From: DATAXP01 sp036272935 | Lineage (GTDB): Bacteria > Planctomycetota > Planctomycetia > Pirellulales > PNKZ01 | Direction: 5' to 3' | Assembly: GCA_036272935.1 (NCBI GenBank) | Contig: DATAXP010000041.1 | Coordinates: forward strand, 1-64,000 | DNA: 64,000 nt | In this document: positions 55,646 to 63,320 of the stretch, piece after piece | How positions within the stretch are numbered: position 1 is the first letter of the stretch | Layout of the letters: each line of letters begins with the position of its first letter | Program-made: the position numbers and the translations under genes | Notes under the pieces: model-generated | The model's database searches: none | What the model saw: the letters and a program-made list of their open reading frames with translations, nothing else | What the model was told of the DNA's origin: nothing

Positions 55646-57481
55646 TTAGAACGCGTACTGGCCGCCGACCATAGCGCCATGGATGATCATGTCGCCGTTG
55701 TTGTTGACCTTGGCACGCTCGTGCAGGTCGGCCATGTACTGCGGAATCTGGTTGGTCGACAGGGCCACGCCCGTCACACCCAGCACGCGATACAGGGCAA
55801 ACACGCTGAACCGCGGGGTGAGCTGCCACGAACCGCCGGCATCGATCTGGCCGATGGTCGAGAAGCCGCCCAGGAAGCTGTTCGAGGCGAACGCCGTACC
55901 GTTGTAGTTCAAAGCGGTAGCGCCGCCGGCAGCAGTGAGCGCCTGGTTCGCTTGGATCGCATTGCCGTAGATGCCCATCGTCGGAATCGCGAAGATGCGG
56001 ACGTTCGGCTTCACGTAGTAGTGGCAGCGAGCACCGATCTGGAAGCCCACCAGATCGTTGATCGTGCGGACCGAGTAGGTCGCGCTCTGGCCGGTGAGGG
56101 CCGGAACGCCGGTGCCGGCAATCGCGGTGTAGTTGAACCCGTCGCCGATGTGCAGCCAACGGACGCCGGCCAGGCCAAGGATGCCGTAGCGAGCGCTGGG
56201 GCTGATCAGCGGCTGGTGCAACAGGTTGACTTCGAAGTTGTAGATGTTCGTCGAACGCCAGATGCTCTGCGATTGCGAGCCTTGGAAGTAGGCGTTCGCG
56301 GCGTAGCCGTTGTTGAAGTTCGTCACGGCGCCGGTCGTGAAGTCCAAGCCGGTGTTGATGGCGTTGGCGTTGCCGACCGTGCTCACCGTCTGAGAGAACG
56401 GATTGATCCACCAGAAGGTGGCTTGGATCGCGTTGTTGCAGTTGATCACGCGGCCAATGCTCAACTGGTAGCCGCCCTGCCATTGGTTGCTGAGCGGATC
56501 GCGGGCGTTGAGCAGCTCCGAGCAGTAGCACGACTGGTAGGCCAAGGCGTGGCTGTTGACCTGGTTGATCGACATGATCATGGCGCCAACCGAGGCGAAG
56601 CACGACGGACCGACGCAGCACGGCGAGCAGCCGTCGCCGCAGCCGTTCATCATCACCGGCGCCGGGGCCAGGCTGGTGCCACATCCAGCAGGGCCGCAGT
56701 TGCCCGTGGCGCAGCCACCGCCGCAGTTGCCGCTGGCGCAGCCGCCCGCGCCACCGCCATTCAGCAGACCGCAGCCAAGACCGCAACCGGCCGGGCCGCA
56801 GCCCATGCCCGCATACGGTCCATAGGTGCCACCGTAAATCGGAGCGTATCCCGCCGCGCCCCAGCCGCAGCCATAGGCACCGGGCAGGTAACACGGTCCC
56901 GGGGGGCCCAAGCGCGGCATGCAGCCGCCGATCCCGCCGCCGCAGTTGCCGGTCGGGCAGGTGCTGCACGAGCCGGGATAGGTCGTCGTGCCGGTGTAGC
57001 CCTGAGCCGAGTTATCGGGCATCGGCTGACCCGAGGGCATCGGGGCCGGCGGAGCTTGCGTCATGCCCGTCATCGCATAGCCCGCATCGGGTTGCGGAAC
57101 CGGCATGCCCGGTTGGCTAGGCGAGGTGTACATTCCCGGAGCGGTGCTCGCCGCGGGCCAGCTCGGCATGCCGACACTCGGTGCGGCAGCCACCGTCATC
57201 ACCGACGGAATCTGCGAAGGGGCCACCGGCCGCGCCGCGACGGTCGCCGTTGCCGGAACGCTAGCCGTGGCAGCCACCGGAGCGTAGGCGCCAACCGGTG
57301 CGACGGTCATCGTCGTCGGCCGACCCGCGACCAACTGCGGCTGCGGTGCCACGACTGGCTGTTGAACCGGCACGCTCGCCGCATACCCAGGATACACGTA
57401 GCCCGGATACATTTGCGCGCTCACCGGCCCGGCGCTCGATAGCGCGCCGATCAGGCCGAACATAGTCAGAAACTTCTTCAT
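55646..57481 (-). CDS. BBP7-family outer-membrane beta-barrel protein (611 aa)
   Basis: A planctomycete-specific surface protein (BBP7 family). ATG 57481 with AGGAC upstream; signal peptide MKKFLTMFGLIGALSSAGPV ending SAQ. Residues about 25-165 are Pro/Ala/Val-rich repeats. About 165-290 is strikingly Cys/Gly-rich (CSTCPTGNCGGGIGGC; GMGCGPAGCGLGCGLL; NCGGGCATGNCGPAGCG), with more than 25 cysteines. The C-terminal 300 residues form the barrel: ASVGAMIMSINQVNS, RYGILGLAGVRWLHIGDGF, VGFQIGARCHYYVKPNVRIF, and the last strand GAMVGGQYAF ending in Phe. The Cys-rich segment may cross-link or bind metal at the surface. It has its own terminator. Confidence 0.9.
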   Translation of the reverse strand: MKKFLTMFGLIGALSSAGPVSAQMYPGYVYPGYAASVPVQQPVVAPQPQLVAGRPTTMTVAPVGAYAPVAATASVPATATVAARPVAPSQIPSVMTVAAAPSVGMPSWPAASTAPGMYTSPSQPGMPVPQPDAGYAMTGMTQAPPAPMPSGQPMPDNSAQGYTGTTTYPGSCSTCPTGNCGGGIGGCMPRLGPPGPCYLPGAYGCGWGAAGYAPIYGGTYGPYAGMGCGPAGCGLGCGLLNGGGAGGCASGNCGGGCATGNCGPAGCGTSLAPAPVMMNGCGDGCSPCCVGPSCFASVGAMIMSINQVNSHALAYQSCYCSELLNARDPLSNQWQGGYQLSIGRVINCNNAIQATFWWINPFSQTVSTVGNANAINTGLDFTTGAVTNFNNGYAANAYFQGSQSQSIWRSTNIYNFEVNLLHQPLISPSARYGILGLAGVRWLHIGDGFNYTAIAGTGVPALTGQSATYSVRTINDLVGFQIGARCHYYVKPNVRIFAIPTMGIYGNAIQANQALTAAGGATALNYNGTAFASNSFLGGFSTIGQIDAGGSWQLTPRFSVFALYRVLGVTGVALSTNQIPQYMADLHERAKVNNNGDMIIHGAMVGGQYAF

Positions 57482-57569
57482 GGTCCTGGGTCCTTTAGTT
57501 TTCGGCCGTGGGGGTTGGCCTTATATCCTTGCGTTCCGCCTTGGTGAAAAAATGACTGATGAAAAACGA

Positions 57570-58661
57570 CTAACGAAATTGCTGGTACCAGCGCGTGCCG
57601 TACACCGTGGCTCCGGCGGTGTGCCGCGACGCCGCGAGCACCACTTCCTCGGGCAACACCACCGGTTCGCTGGTCACGAAGGTTGTCACGTTGCCGGCCG
57701 CGTCGGCGGCCGACAGTTTGAAGTACAGCGGCATCGCGTGCAGCGACGCCTCGATGGTTCGGATCGGGCAGTGATACTTGCCGATGTTGCCGCTCACCTT
57801 GCCCAGGTCGGTCCACGGACCTTCCGGTGCGCCAGCGATCGCCAGGCTGATCGGATCGGCGGCCAACTGCCCGTCGGCGGCGCTCCAGTGCAGCACCAGC
57901 TCGTCTTCTTGGCGGTTCGCGCCGATTTCCGCGGCGGTCAATCGTGCTTCGGGAGCCACGGTGTCGACCGCGACCCAGGCCTGCGGCACATCGCCGGCCT
58001 GCGGCAGCGGTTCTTCTGGGGCGGCACTGTCGTGTACCACCAGCCACAAGCCGTACACGCCGTCGCCGTCGACCGACACGTGCATCGGGCTGCGCCGATC
58101 TTCGTCGCAGCCGTAGCGCTGCCACGAAGTGCCGCCGTTGCCGGTCCACCACATCTCGACGCTGCGAACCGTCTCGGTCGATTCGGGTTCTGCATATTCA
58201 ATGGCAAACAGCCGCGAGTTCACGCTGCGCGCGTCAGCCACGGCTGGGTCAATCGCACCGCGCAACTCGGCACACACGCGCTGCGGTGCTCGGCCCGGTC
58301 CAATCACCACGCGCAGCTCCGGCTCGGTCATCGCGGCCGGCGGCGGCGCTCGTTCCGGGTTGCCCACGCGAACGACGAAACAAAATTCTCCGTCGAACGG
58401 CGCGCGGAAGTTGAAGCTTCCGTCGCTCGCCGCTTGGGTATCGCACAGGTTCCAGGTCTTCCCCTGGTCGGCCGACACAAACAGCAGTGCCTGGGCGGCC
58501 TTGTCGGTTGAATCGCTCGATGTCTCGACCGAGAACGGGATCGAGAACTCGTGCTCGAGCGTGTAAAGCGGCTCGGCAGTGCTTGCCGGATCCGCGGCCA
58601 TTGCCGCAGCCCAGAGGCATCCGCACGCAAGCGCGCCCAGAGTTGCAGCCGTGCAACGCAT
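57570..58661 (-). CDS. secreted hypothetical protein (363 aa)
   Basis: A secreted protein with signal peptide MRCTAATLGALACGCLWAAA followed by MAADPAST. It contains two or three Ig-like or BNR-type beta domains: ALLFVSADQGKTWNL and MWWTGNGGTSWQRYG resemble sialidase Asp-box turns, and LSAADAAGNVTTFVTSEPV resembles Ig-like domains of cell-surface proteins. No catalytic residues were identified. It lies upstream of the BBP7 gene on the same strand (88-base gap), so the two may be co-transcribed and both exported. Function unknown. Confidence 0.72.
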   Translation of the reverse strand: MRCTAATLGALACGCLWAAAMAADPASTAEPLYTLEHEFSIPFSVETSSDSTDKAAQALLFVSADQGKTWNLCDTQAASDGSFNFRAPFDGEFCFVVRVGNPERAPPPAAMTEPELRVVIGPGRAPQRVCAELRGAIDPAVADARSVNSRLFAIEYAEPESTETVRSVEMWWTGNGGTSWQRYGCDEDRRSPMHVSVDGDGVYGLWLVVHDSAAPEEPLPQAGDVPQAWVAVDTVAPEARLTAAEIGANRQEDELVLHWSAADGQLAADPISLAIAGAPEGPWTDLGKVSGNIGKYHCPIRTIEASLHAMPLYFKLSAADAAGNVTTFVTSEPVVLPEEVVLAASRHTAGATVYGTRWYQQFR

Positions 58662-58802
58662 CGCAATTCCGTCTGCTTGAATTCCACGTTCGCTGGCGAT
58701 CCGATCGCGCAGCGTGCCTTAGCGGCATCTACTGCTTCTTATCGGTGCTAGCAACCTGGCACTTGAATCGCTCGGACTAGTGCCGGCGGCGCGAGTTGCG
58801 CC

Positions 58803-59960
58803 TTACGGAGCGGACGCAACGACTTCGCCGAGAACCGGATGGCTTCCTTCCGATTCTCCGAACCGCCGAGCGCGGTAGATTCGCAGACCGTGTACCGCGT
58901 GGTACAAGCCCGCGCATTCGACGTCGAGTTCCTTGGTCGCCTCGAGCATCTTCAGCAGTGCCACGCAGGCGCGCGTAACCCACGGCGCCGAAAGCTGATC
59001 GCGATCCAGCGCCAAGGCCAGGAATTCCAGCGTGTGGCCGGTCGTGTTGATCCGCGTGCCGATGTCGCGGCTCGTGGCCGAGCGCTTGAAGTACTCGGTC
59101 GAAAAAGTGCCGTCGGGCTGCTGATACTTCTGCGCCAGCTCGATCGCGCCGTCGATCTTCTGCTGAGCCGCCAGCCAACCTCCCGTCATCGGCAAACCTT
59201 CGCGCTTCCGACGATTCAGCGCAACCGTCAAACCATACAGGCGGTGCGAGCCGCCGCAGGCGCTGACGTTCAAATCCTGCGCGGCTTCGAGCGTCACGAA
59301 CCGTTCGAGGTTCCAATCCTTTCCGTCCTTCGCTTTCCAAACTGCGTCGGTCGGCAGATAAGTCGCCAGCGCCATGAGCGTCCAGGTTGCCTCGGGCCGC
59401 TCCGGCGCGTCCCACTGCGTCTGCGCGATCAGATCGGCGACCTTATATTCATGTCCGCCGACGCGCAGCACCGTGTTCGGATCGACATGCGCCTGCGACA
59501 TGTAGCCCAGCCACTGATCCTCGTGCCCCTCGCCGACTTTCGTGCCCGGATCGAGAATGGCCCGCAAGCCCTTGGCTCCCGGCTCGAACACCCACCCTTT
59601 GAATTTGCCGTCGTCGAGAATCCAATCGAGCCCCGCGACCGGCTTACCGTCGACGTTCAGCACCAGGTCGTAACCATAGGCCAGCACGCCGTGTACGATC
59701 TGCCAGGCATTGTTGGTGCCTGGATTCAGATGCCGCGCCCGCGAGAACTCGATTGCCTTGTCCAGCCGCTCGCGCAGCTCGGCATCGGTCGGCAACGGTG
59801 GCAGAGCGGCCGTCTTGGCTGCCTGGGTGACTTGCTCACCGGTCGTCGTCGAGCGCCCGCATCCGGCAGTGGCCAATAGGGTCACAGCCGCTACGGTCGT
59901 CAGACCCGATAAAACCAATCCGCACAGCACCCTACGGCGAAACGCAACAGGCCAAATCAT
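58803..59960 (-). CDS. lipoprotein of unknown function, alpha/alpha-barrel-like (385 aa)
   Basis: The start chosen is ATG 59960 (MIWPVAFRRRVLCGLVLSGL), which gives a lipoprotein signal ending LLATAGCG; ATG 60014 would add 18 residues. The mature part is mostly helical: ELRERLDKAIEFSRARHL, EATWTLMALATYLP, CGGSHRLYGLTVALNRR and NTTGHTLEFLALALD. Repeated His/Gly turns recall the alpha/alpha toroids of prenyltransferase- or lyase-like proteins. I know no function. It is conserved in composition and intact. No close operon partner: 140 bases from the next gene on the same strand. Confidence 0.7.
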   Translation of the reverse strand: MIWPVAFRRRVLCGLVLSGLTTVAAVTLLATAGCGRSTTTGEQVTQAAKTAALPPLPTDAELRERLDKAIEFSRARHLNPGTNNAWQIVHGVLAYGYDLVLNVDGKPVAGLDWILDDGKFKGWVFEPGAKGLRAILDPGTKVGEGHEDQWLGYMSQAHVDPNTVLRVGGHEYKVADLIAQTQWDAPERPEATWTLMALATYLPTDAVWKAKDGKDWNLERFVTLEAAQDLNVSACGGSHRLYGLTVALNRRKREGLPMTGGWLAAQQKIDGAIELAQKYQQPDGTFSTEYFKRSATSRDIGTRINTTGHTLEFLALALDRDQLSAPWVTRACVALLKMLEATKELDVECAGLYHAVHGLRIYRARRFGESEGSHPVLGEVVASAP

Positions 59961-60180
59961 GGTCGACACGCACGGTTGATAAAATGGGATGATTAGCGAG
60001 AATTTTATCGGCATTCCGCCTGCCGAGCTAGCGACGAACTAAAAACGTCCGCCTAGCGTAGAAACGCTGATAATCTAGGATATATCGACGGCACCACCGT
60101 CGCCGTTAGCCGCGTCGCTTGCGACGCGCGTTCCGCCTCGAACGCACCACGGCGGAACGCCAACGCCACGAAAGGCCCAC

Positions 60181-60873
60181 ATGCACTACTACTACGGTTT
60201 CGATCCGCTGTACTTCCTGATGCTCGCCCCGGCCTTCATCTTGGCCATGTGGGCCAAGTTTCGCGTCAGCAGCACCTACGCCGAGGCCAGTAAGATCCCG
60301 TCGAACCTCAGCGGCGCCGCGGCAGCCCGCTACGTGCTCGACCAGGCCGGACTGAACGATGTGCAGGTCGAACAGATTCCCGGCCAACTCACCGACCACT
60401 ACGACCCGCGCCAGAAAATTCTGCGGCTCAGTTCCGACGTGTTCACCGGCCGATCGTTGGCCGCCGTCGGCATCGCCGCCCACGAGGCGGGCCACGCCAT
60501 CCAGGATGCCCGTGGTTACGCGCCGCTGGTGATCCGCAACGCCGCCGTCCCCGCCGCGAATTTCGGCAGCGGCTTCAGCATGATCCTGTTCATGATCGGC
60601 ATGATCGTGCCGTCGTTGCACGTGCTGATGACGCTCGGCATCGCGCTGTTCGGCTGCGTGGTGTTCTTCCAGGTGGTGAACCTGCCGGTCGAATTCAACG
60701 CCAGCACCCGGGCCAAAGAGCAGCTCGTCGCCCTGGGCATCATCAGCCCCGACCAACTGGTCTATGTCCGCCGCGTACTCGACGCCGCCGCCTGGACCTA
60801 CGTGGCCGCCACCTTGCAGTCGATCCTCACGCTGGTCTACCTGCTGATGCGCGCCAACGACCGCCGCAACTAA
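60181..60873 (+). CDS. zinc metallopeptidase, YugP/Zn_peptidase_2 family
   Basis: A 230-residue membrane metallopeptidase. ATG 60181 (MHYYYGFDPLYFLMLAPAFI) with AAAGG eight bases upstream. The N-terminal helix is followed by SAxxAARYVLDQAGL-type sequence, the zinc motif AAHEAGHAIQD, two helices (ILFMIGMIVPSLHVLMTLGI and beyond), the conserved NLPVEFNASTRAKEQL with a likely third zinc ligand, and a C-terminal helix. Probably a cytoplasmic-membrane protease of unknown substrate. Monocistronic; a small hairpin (GGTTCTTCATC-GGAA-GATGAACC) lies just after the stop and may end transcription. Confidence 0.93.
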   Translation: MHYYYGFDPLYFLMLAPAFILAMWAKFRVSSTYAEASKIPSNLSGAAAARYVLDQAGLNDVQVEQIPGQLTDHYDPRQKILRLSSDVFTGRSLAAVGIAAHEAGHAIQDARGYAPLVIRNAAVPAANFGSGFSMILFMIGMIVPSLHVLMTLGIALFGCVVFFQVVNLPVEFNASTRAKEQLVALGIISPDQLVYVRRVLDAAAWTYVAATLQSILTLVYLLMRANDRRN

Positions 60874-60911
60874 GCCGGGTTCTTCATCGGAAGATGAACC
60901 ACCGAGGCGCG

Positions 60912-60987
60912 GGGTGCCACTGGCTGCTCGTCAGCCAGTGCTTGGGAAACGGCTATAACACTGGCCGGCAAGCGGCCAGTGGCACCC
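60912..60987. repeat. nested inverted repeats (second REP-like family)
   Basis: Two hairpins, CACTGGCTG-CTCGT-CAGCCAGTG (60918-60940) and CACTGGCCG-GCAAG-CGGCCAGTG (60959-60981), sit inside a larger inverted repeat with arms at 60912-60924 and 60975-60987. They differ in sequence from the 51-55 kb REPs. They end 11 bases before the start codon of the esterase-like gene. Confidence 0.75.
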
Positions 60988-60998
60988 AACGATCGCCA

Positions 60999-62315
60999 AT
61001 GAATCCGGATCCTTCGCCAGGCGGCTGCGACACGCTCGACCGTTGGATCGCGCGCGAGGCGGTTGCCCTGCCGCCCGATTCTCCCCAGCAGTTCGATGCC
61101 GCCGTCGATCGCATGGTCACCGCGCTGGGCGACTCGGTCGAACTGATCGGCTTCGGCGAAGCGCTGCACGGCGGCGAAGAGATTCTCGCCTTCCGCAATC
61201 GGCTGTTCCAGCGCCTGACGGCCGCGCACGGCTACACCGCGATCGCCGTCGAGAGCAGCTATCCCCGCTCGCGCTTCGCGAACGACTTTGTCAGCAATCG
61301 CGCTGCGATGTCGGCATCGTACGACGAGGTGCAGGAAGCCGGGTTCAGCCACGGCTTCGGCCGGTTGGCGGCGAACCGAGAGCTGCTCGAATGGATGCGC
61401 CGTGGCAATGCCGAGCGCCGCGATGGCGCAGAGCTGCGATTCTACGGCTTCGACACGCCGACCGAGATGACGCACACCGGCAGCCCTCGCCAGTTGCTCG
61501 GCTTCGTGCTCGATTATCTCGCCGCGATCGATCACGCCGCCGCCGACGATCGCCGCCAGCGCGTCGAGCCGCTCCTTGGCCAAGACAGCGCCTGGGAAAA
61601 CCCCGCGGCAATCATGGAATCGAGCCAGTCGATCGGCCTCTCCGCTTCGGCGGCCGCGCTGCGGGTTGGGACCGAGGACCTGATCGCGGAACTTCAGCGC
61701 CGCCGTCCGGAACTGGCGGCCGCCAGCGACGCGGATCGCTACCAACAAGCGATGCACGATGCCGCGCTCCTGCGCTGGTTGCTCGCCTATCATGCGGCAC
61801 TGGCCCGGCCGTTGACCACGCAGCAGAGACTCGTCGAATCGCTCGGCCTGCGCGACGCGATGATGGCCGAGAACCTGGCGCACATCGTCGCCCGGGAGCG
61901 AGGACGTGGAAAGGTATTGGCCTTCGCCCACAACGCGCACCTGCAACGCGGCAGGGCCCAGTGGCAATTCGGACCGGAGCTGTTGGTATGGTGGCCGGCA
62001 GGCGCGCACCTGGAACACATGCTCGGCTCAAGCTACGCGGTCATCGGCTCCGCGCTCGGCGTTTCCGAGCCCAACGGCATCGCGCAGCCTGAACCTGGCA
62101 CGCTCGAAGCCCGGCTCACCGCCGCCCCCGGCCCAGTGCGCTTCGTCCCCACACGCGGCCTCGCAACCGCGGCCATCGAGTCGCTGCCGAAGCGTTCCGG
62201 CAGCACAAAAAACGGCTCCTACTTCCCGCTCGACGCGCAGAGCCTCACCGACTTCAACGCCCTCGTGGCCTTCGACAGTGTCTCGTACACCCGCGGCGCC
62301 CCCGCGCTTCCTTGA
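60999..62315 (+). CDS. erythromycin-esterase-family protein (438 aa)
   Basis: A protein of the erythromycin esterase (EreA/EreB-like) superfamily. ATG 60999 (MNPDPSPGGCDTLDRW). Conserved sites: the Glu-His motif in IGFGEALHGGEEIL (about residue 50), AIAVESSYPRSRFANDFV (about 85), FGFDTPTEMTH-like YGFDTPTEMTH (about 150) and the second His in VLAFAHNAHLQRG (about 310). Many members are not macrolide esterases and their true substrates are unknown. No resistance role can be inferred from sequence alone. No Shine-Dalgarno sequence is visible because a large inverted repeat abuts the start. Confidence 0.88.
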   Translation: MNPDPSPGGCDTLDRWIAREAVALPPDSPQQFDAAVDRMVTALGDSVELIGFGEALHGGEEILAFRNRLFQRLTAAHGYTAIAVESSYPRSRFANDFVSNRAAMSASYDEVQEAGFSHGFGRLAANRELLEWMRRGNAERRDGAELRFYGFDTPTEMTHTGSPRQLLGFVLDYLAAIDHAAADDRRQRVEPLLGQDSAWENPAAIMESSQSIGLSASAAALRVGTEDLIAELQRRRPELAAASDADRYQQAMHDAALLRWLLAYHAALARPLTTQQRLVESLGLRDAMMAENLAHIVARERGRGKVLAFAHNAHLQRGRAQWQFGPELLVWWPAGAHLEHMLGSSYAVIGSALGVSEPNGIAQPEPGTLEARLTAAPGPVRFVPTRGLATAAIESLPKRSGSTKNGSYFPLDAQSLTDFNALVAFDSVSYTRGAPALP

Positions 62316-62808
62316 CCACGAGGTAACCAATCGGCGCGCTAATGATCCGCACCGGGGGCGATCGTGGGTCCCGACGGGCTCCGCTTGAATCCTTCTCCCT
62401 TGGGGTCCCTTGGGGAGAAGGTGGGTCGCCGCAGGCGACCCGGATGAGGGCGCACGAGAGCTTGTCGATCTCGAATCGGCATGCCCGAGAATTTCGTCCG
62501 CATTCGGGGACACTCGCTCGAGGATGGTCCGCCAACTCTCCGCCCTCACCTCGGTCGCCTGCGGCGACCATTTCCTCTGGCCTACTTCCGCGCTCGACTT
62601 TGCGCATCGCGATCGCTTTAATGGCCCACCAGTCGACGGCGGCCGGAGCGGTTGAAGGACGGCCACCAAAAGTTCGTCGAGGCGATAAGCGCGGCATCGG
62701 CGGCCCGAGTTCTTGGGGCTGTGTGCGATGCTCGCCAATTCGGCATGGGGCCGTGAGCCTCGACAATCGCTCCGTCGGTCGTGCGGTGGCAGAAGAAACG
62801 CCGTTGTG

Positions 62809-62862
62809 GCACGGTCTCCCGACCGTGCTACGCCGGGTGGCATGGTCGGGAGGCCATGCCAC
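62809..62862. repeat. REP palindrome pair (solo)
   Basis: GCACGGTCTCCCGACCGTGC at 62809-62828 and a palindrome with arms GTGGCATGG/CCATGCCAC at 62837-62862. The same family as around the REP-associated transposase, here 7 kb away from it. Confidence 0.75.
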
Positions 62863-63180
62863 AACGTAGAACTGCTGCCGCAGTGGCCGAAAAGTATGTC
62901 GCCTCTGGCAGGGGCGTGCCGCCAACGGTCGAGCGTTCCGGAGAACTGTGCGTGATCAATCGGCGATCGGCGGATGACGAAACGGTTGAGGCGGTTCTCC
63001 TTCCACGAGGACTTCATCCCAGGCAATCCGAGCGGTTTCCCCGCGGGGAAACCAATGGTCATGAGGTGATTGTCGCCTCACGGCCGTCTGCCTGTGGCCG
63101 AGGCATTTCTTAACCCCCCATCAAGAACGCCTCGGCCGCAAGTGCGGGCTCGGCGTCCGAACGGTAGTTCGCGTTAGCAA

Positions 63181-63228
63181 GCGAGCCGCAGCGCGGCCAA
63201 CTGTGCCGCGCTGCGCGCTCGTTTTTTT
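63181..63228 (+). terminator. strong hairpin followed by T tract
   Basis: GCAGCGCGGC (63188-63197) pairs with GCCGCGCTGC (63205-63214), extended by an outer CGAGC/GCTCG pairing, and is followed by TTTTTTT (63222-63228). Together with the GGCCGAGGC hairpin just upstream it could end either the esterase transcript or a small RNA. Confidence 0.65.
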
Positions 63229-63232
63229 ATGG

Positions 63233-63305
63233 ACCACGGATAACACGGATGACACAGATAAGGAGAAACCTTCCTCATCCGTCCGTATCTGTGTTCAACC
63301 GTGGT
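63233..63305. repeat. dispersed ACCACGG-type inverted repeat
   Basis: ACCACGG (63233-63239) with ACACAGATA (63252-63260) is mirrored by TATCTGTGT (63286-63294) and CCGTGGT (63299-63305). Repeats of this ACCACGGATAACACGGAT type occur widely between genes in planctomycetes and related phyla. It lies just upstream of the sulfatase. Confidence 0.6.
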
Positions 63306-63320
63306 TTTTATACTGAATCC

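Larger units (their letters stand above)
62316..63320. other. repeat-rich intergenic region without a convincing gene
   Basis: About 1 kb. Contents in order: an inverted repeat near 62390-62420 (CCTTCTCCC ... GGGAGAAGG); short palindromes such as GGTCGCCTGCGGCGACC near 62550; a REP pair at 62809-62862; a GGCCGAGGC/GCCTCGGCC hairpin at 63096-63137; a terminator at 63181-63228; and an inverted repeat at 63233-63305. Frames of up to 220 codons exist but are Arg/Pro-rich shadows of these repeats with no ribosome site. Confidence 0.6.

Noticed and set aside
55679..57442. A 587-codon open frame antisense to the BBP7 gene
   Set aside because: It is the shadow of the Gly/Cys/Pro repeats. The sense gene has a signal peptide, barrel strands and its own terminator.
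62254..62925. Long frames on both strands in the gap before the sulfatase
   Set aside because: They read through inverted repeats and REP palindromes, and the products are Arg/Pro-rich with no known family.
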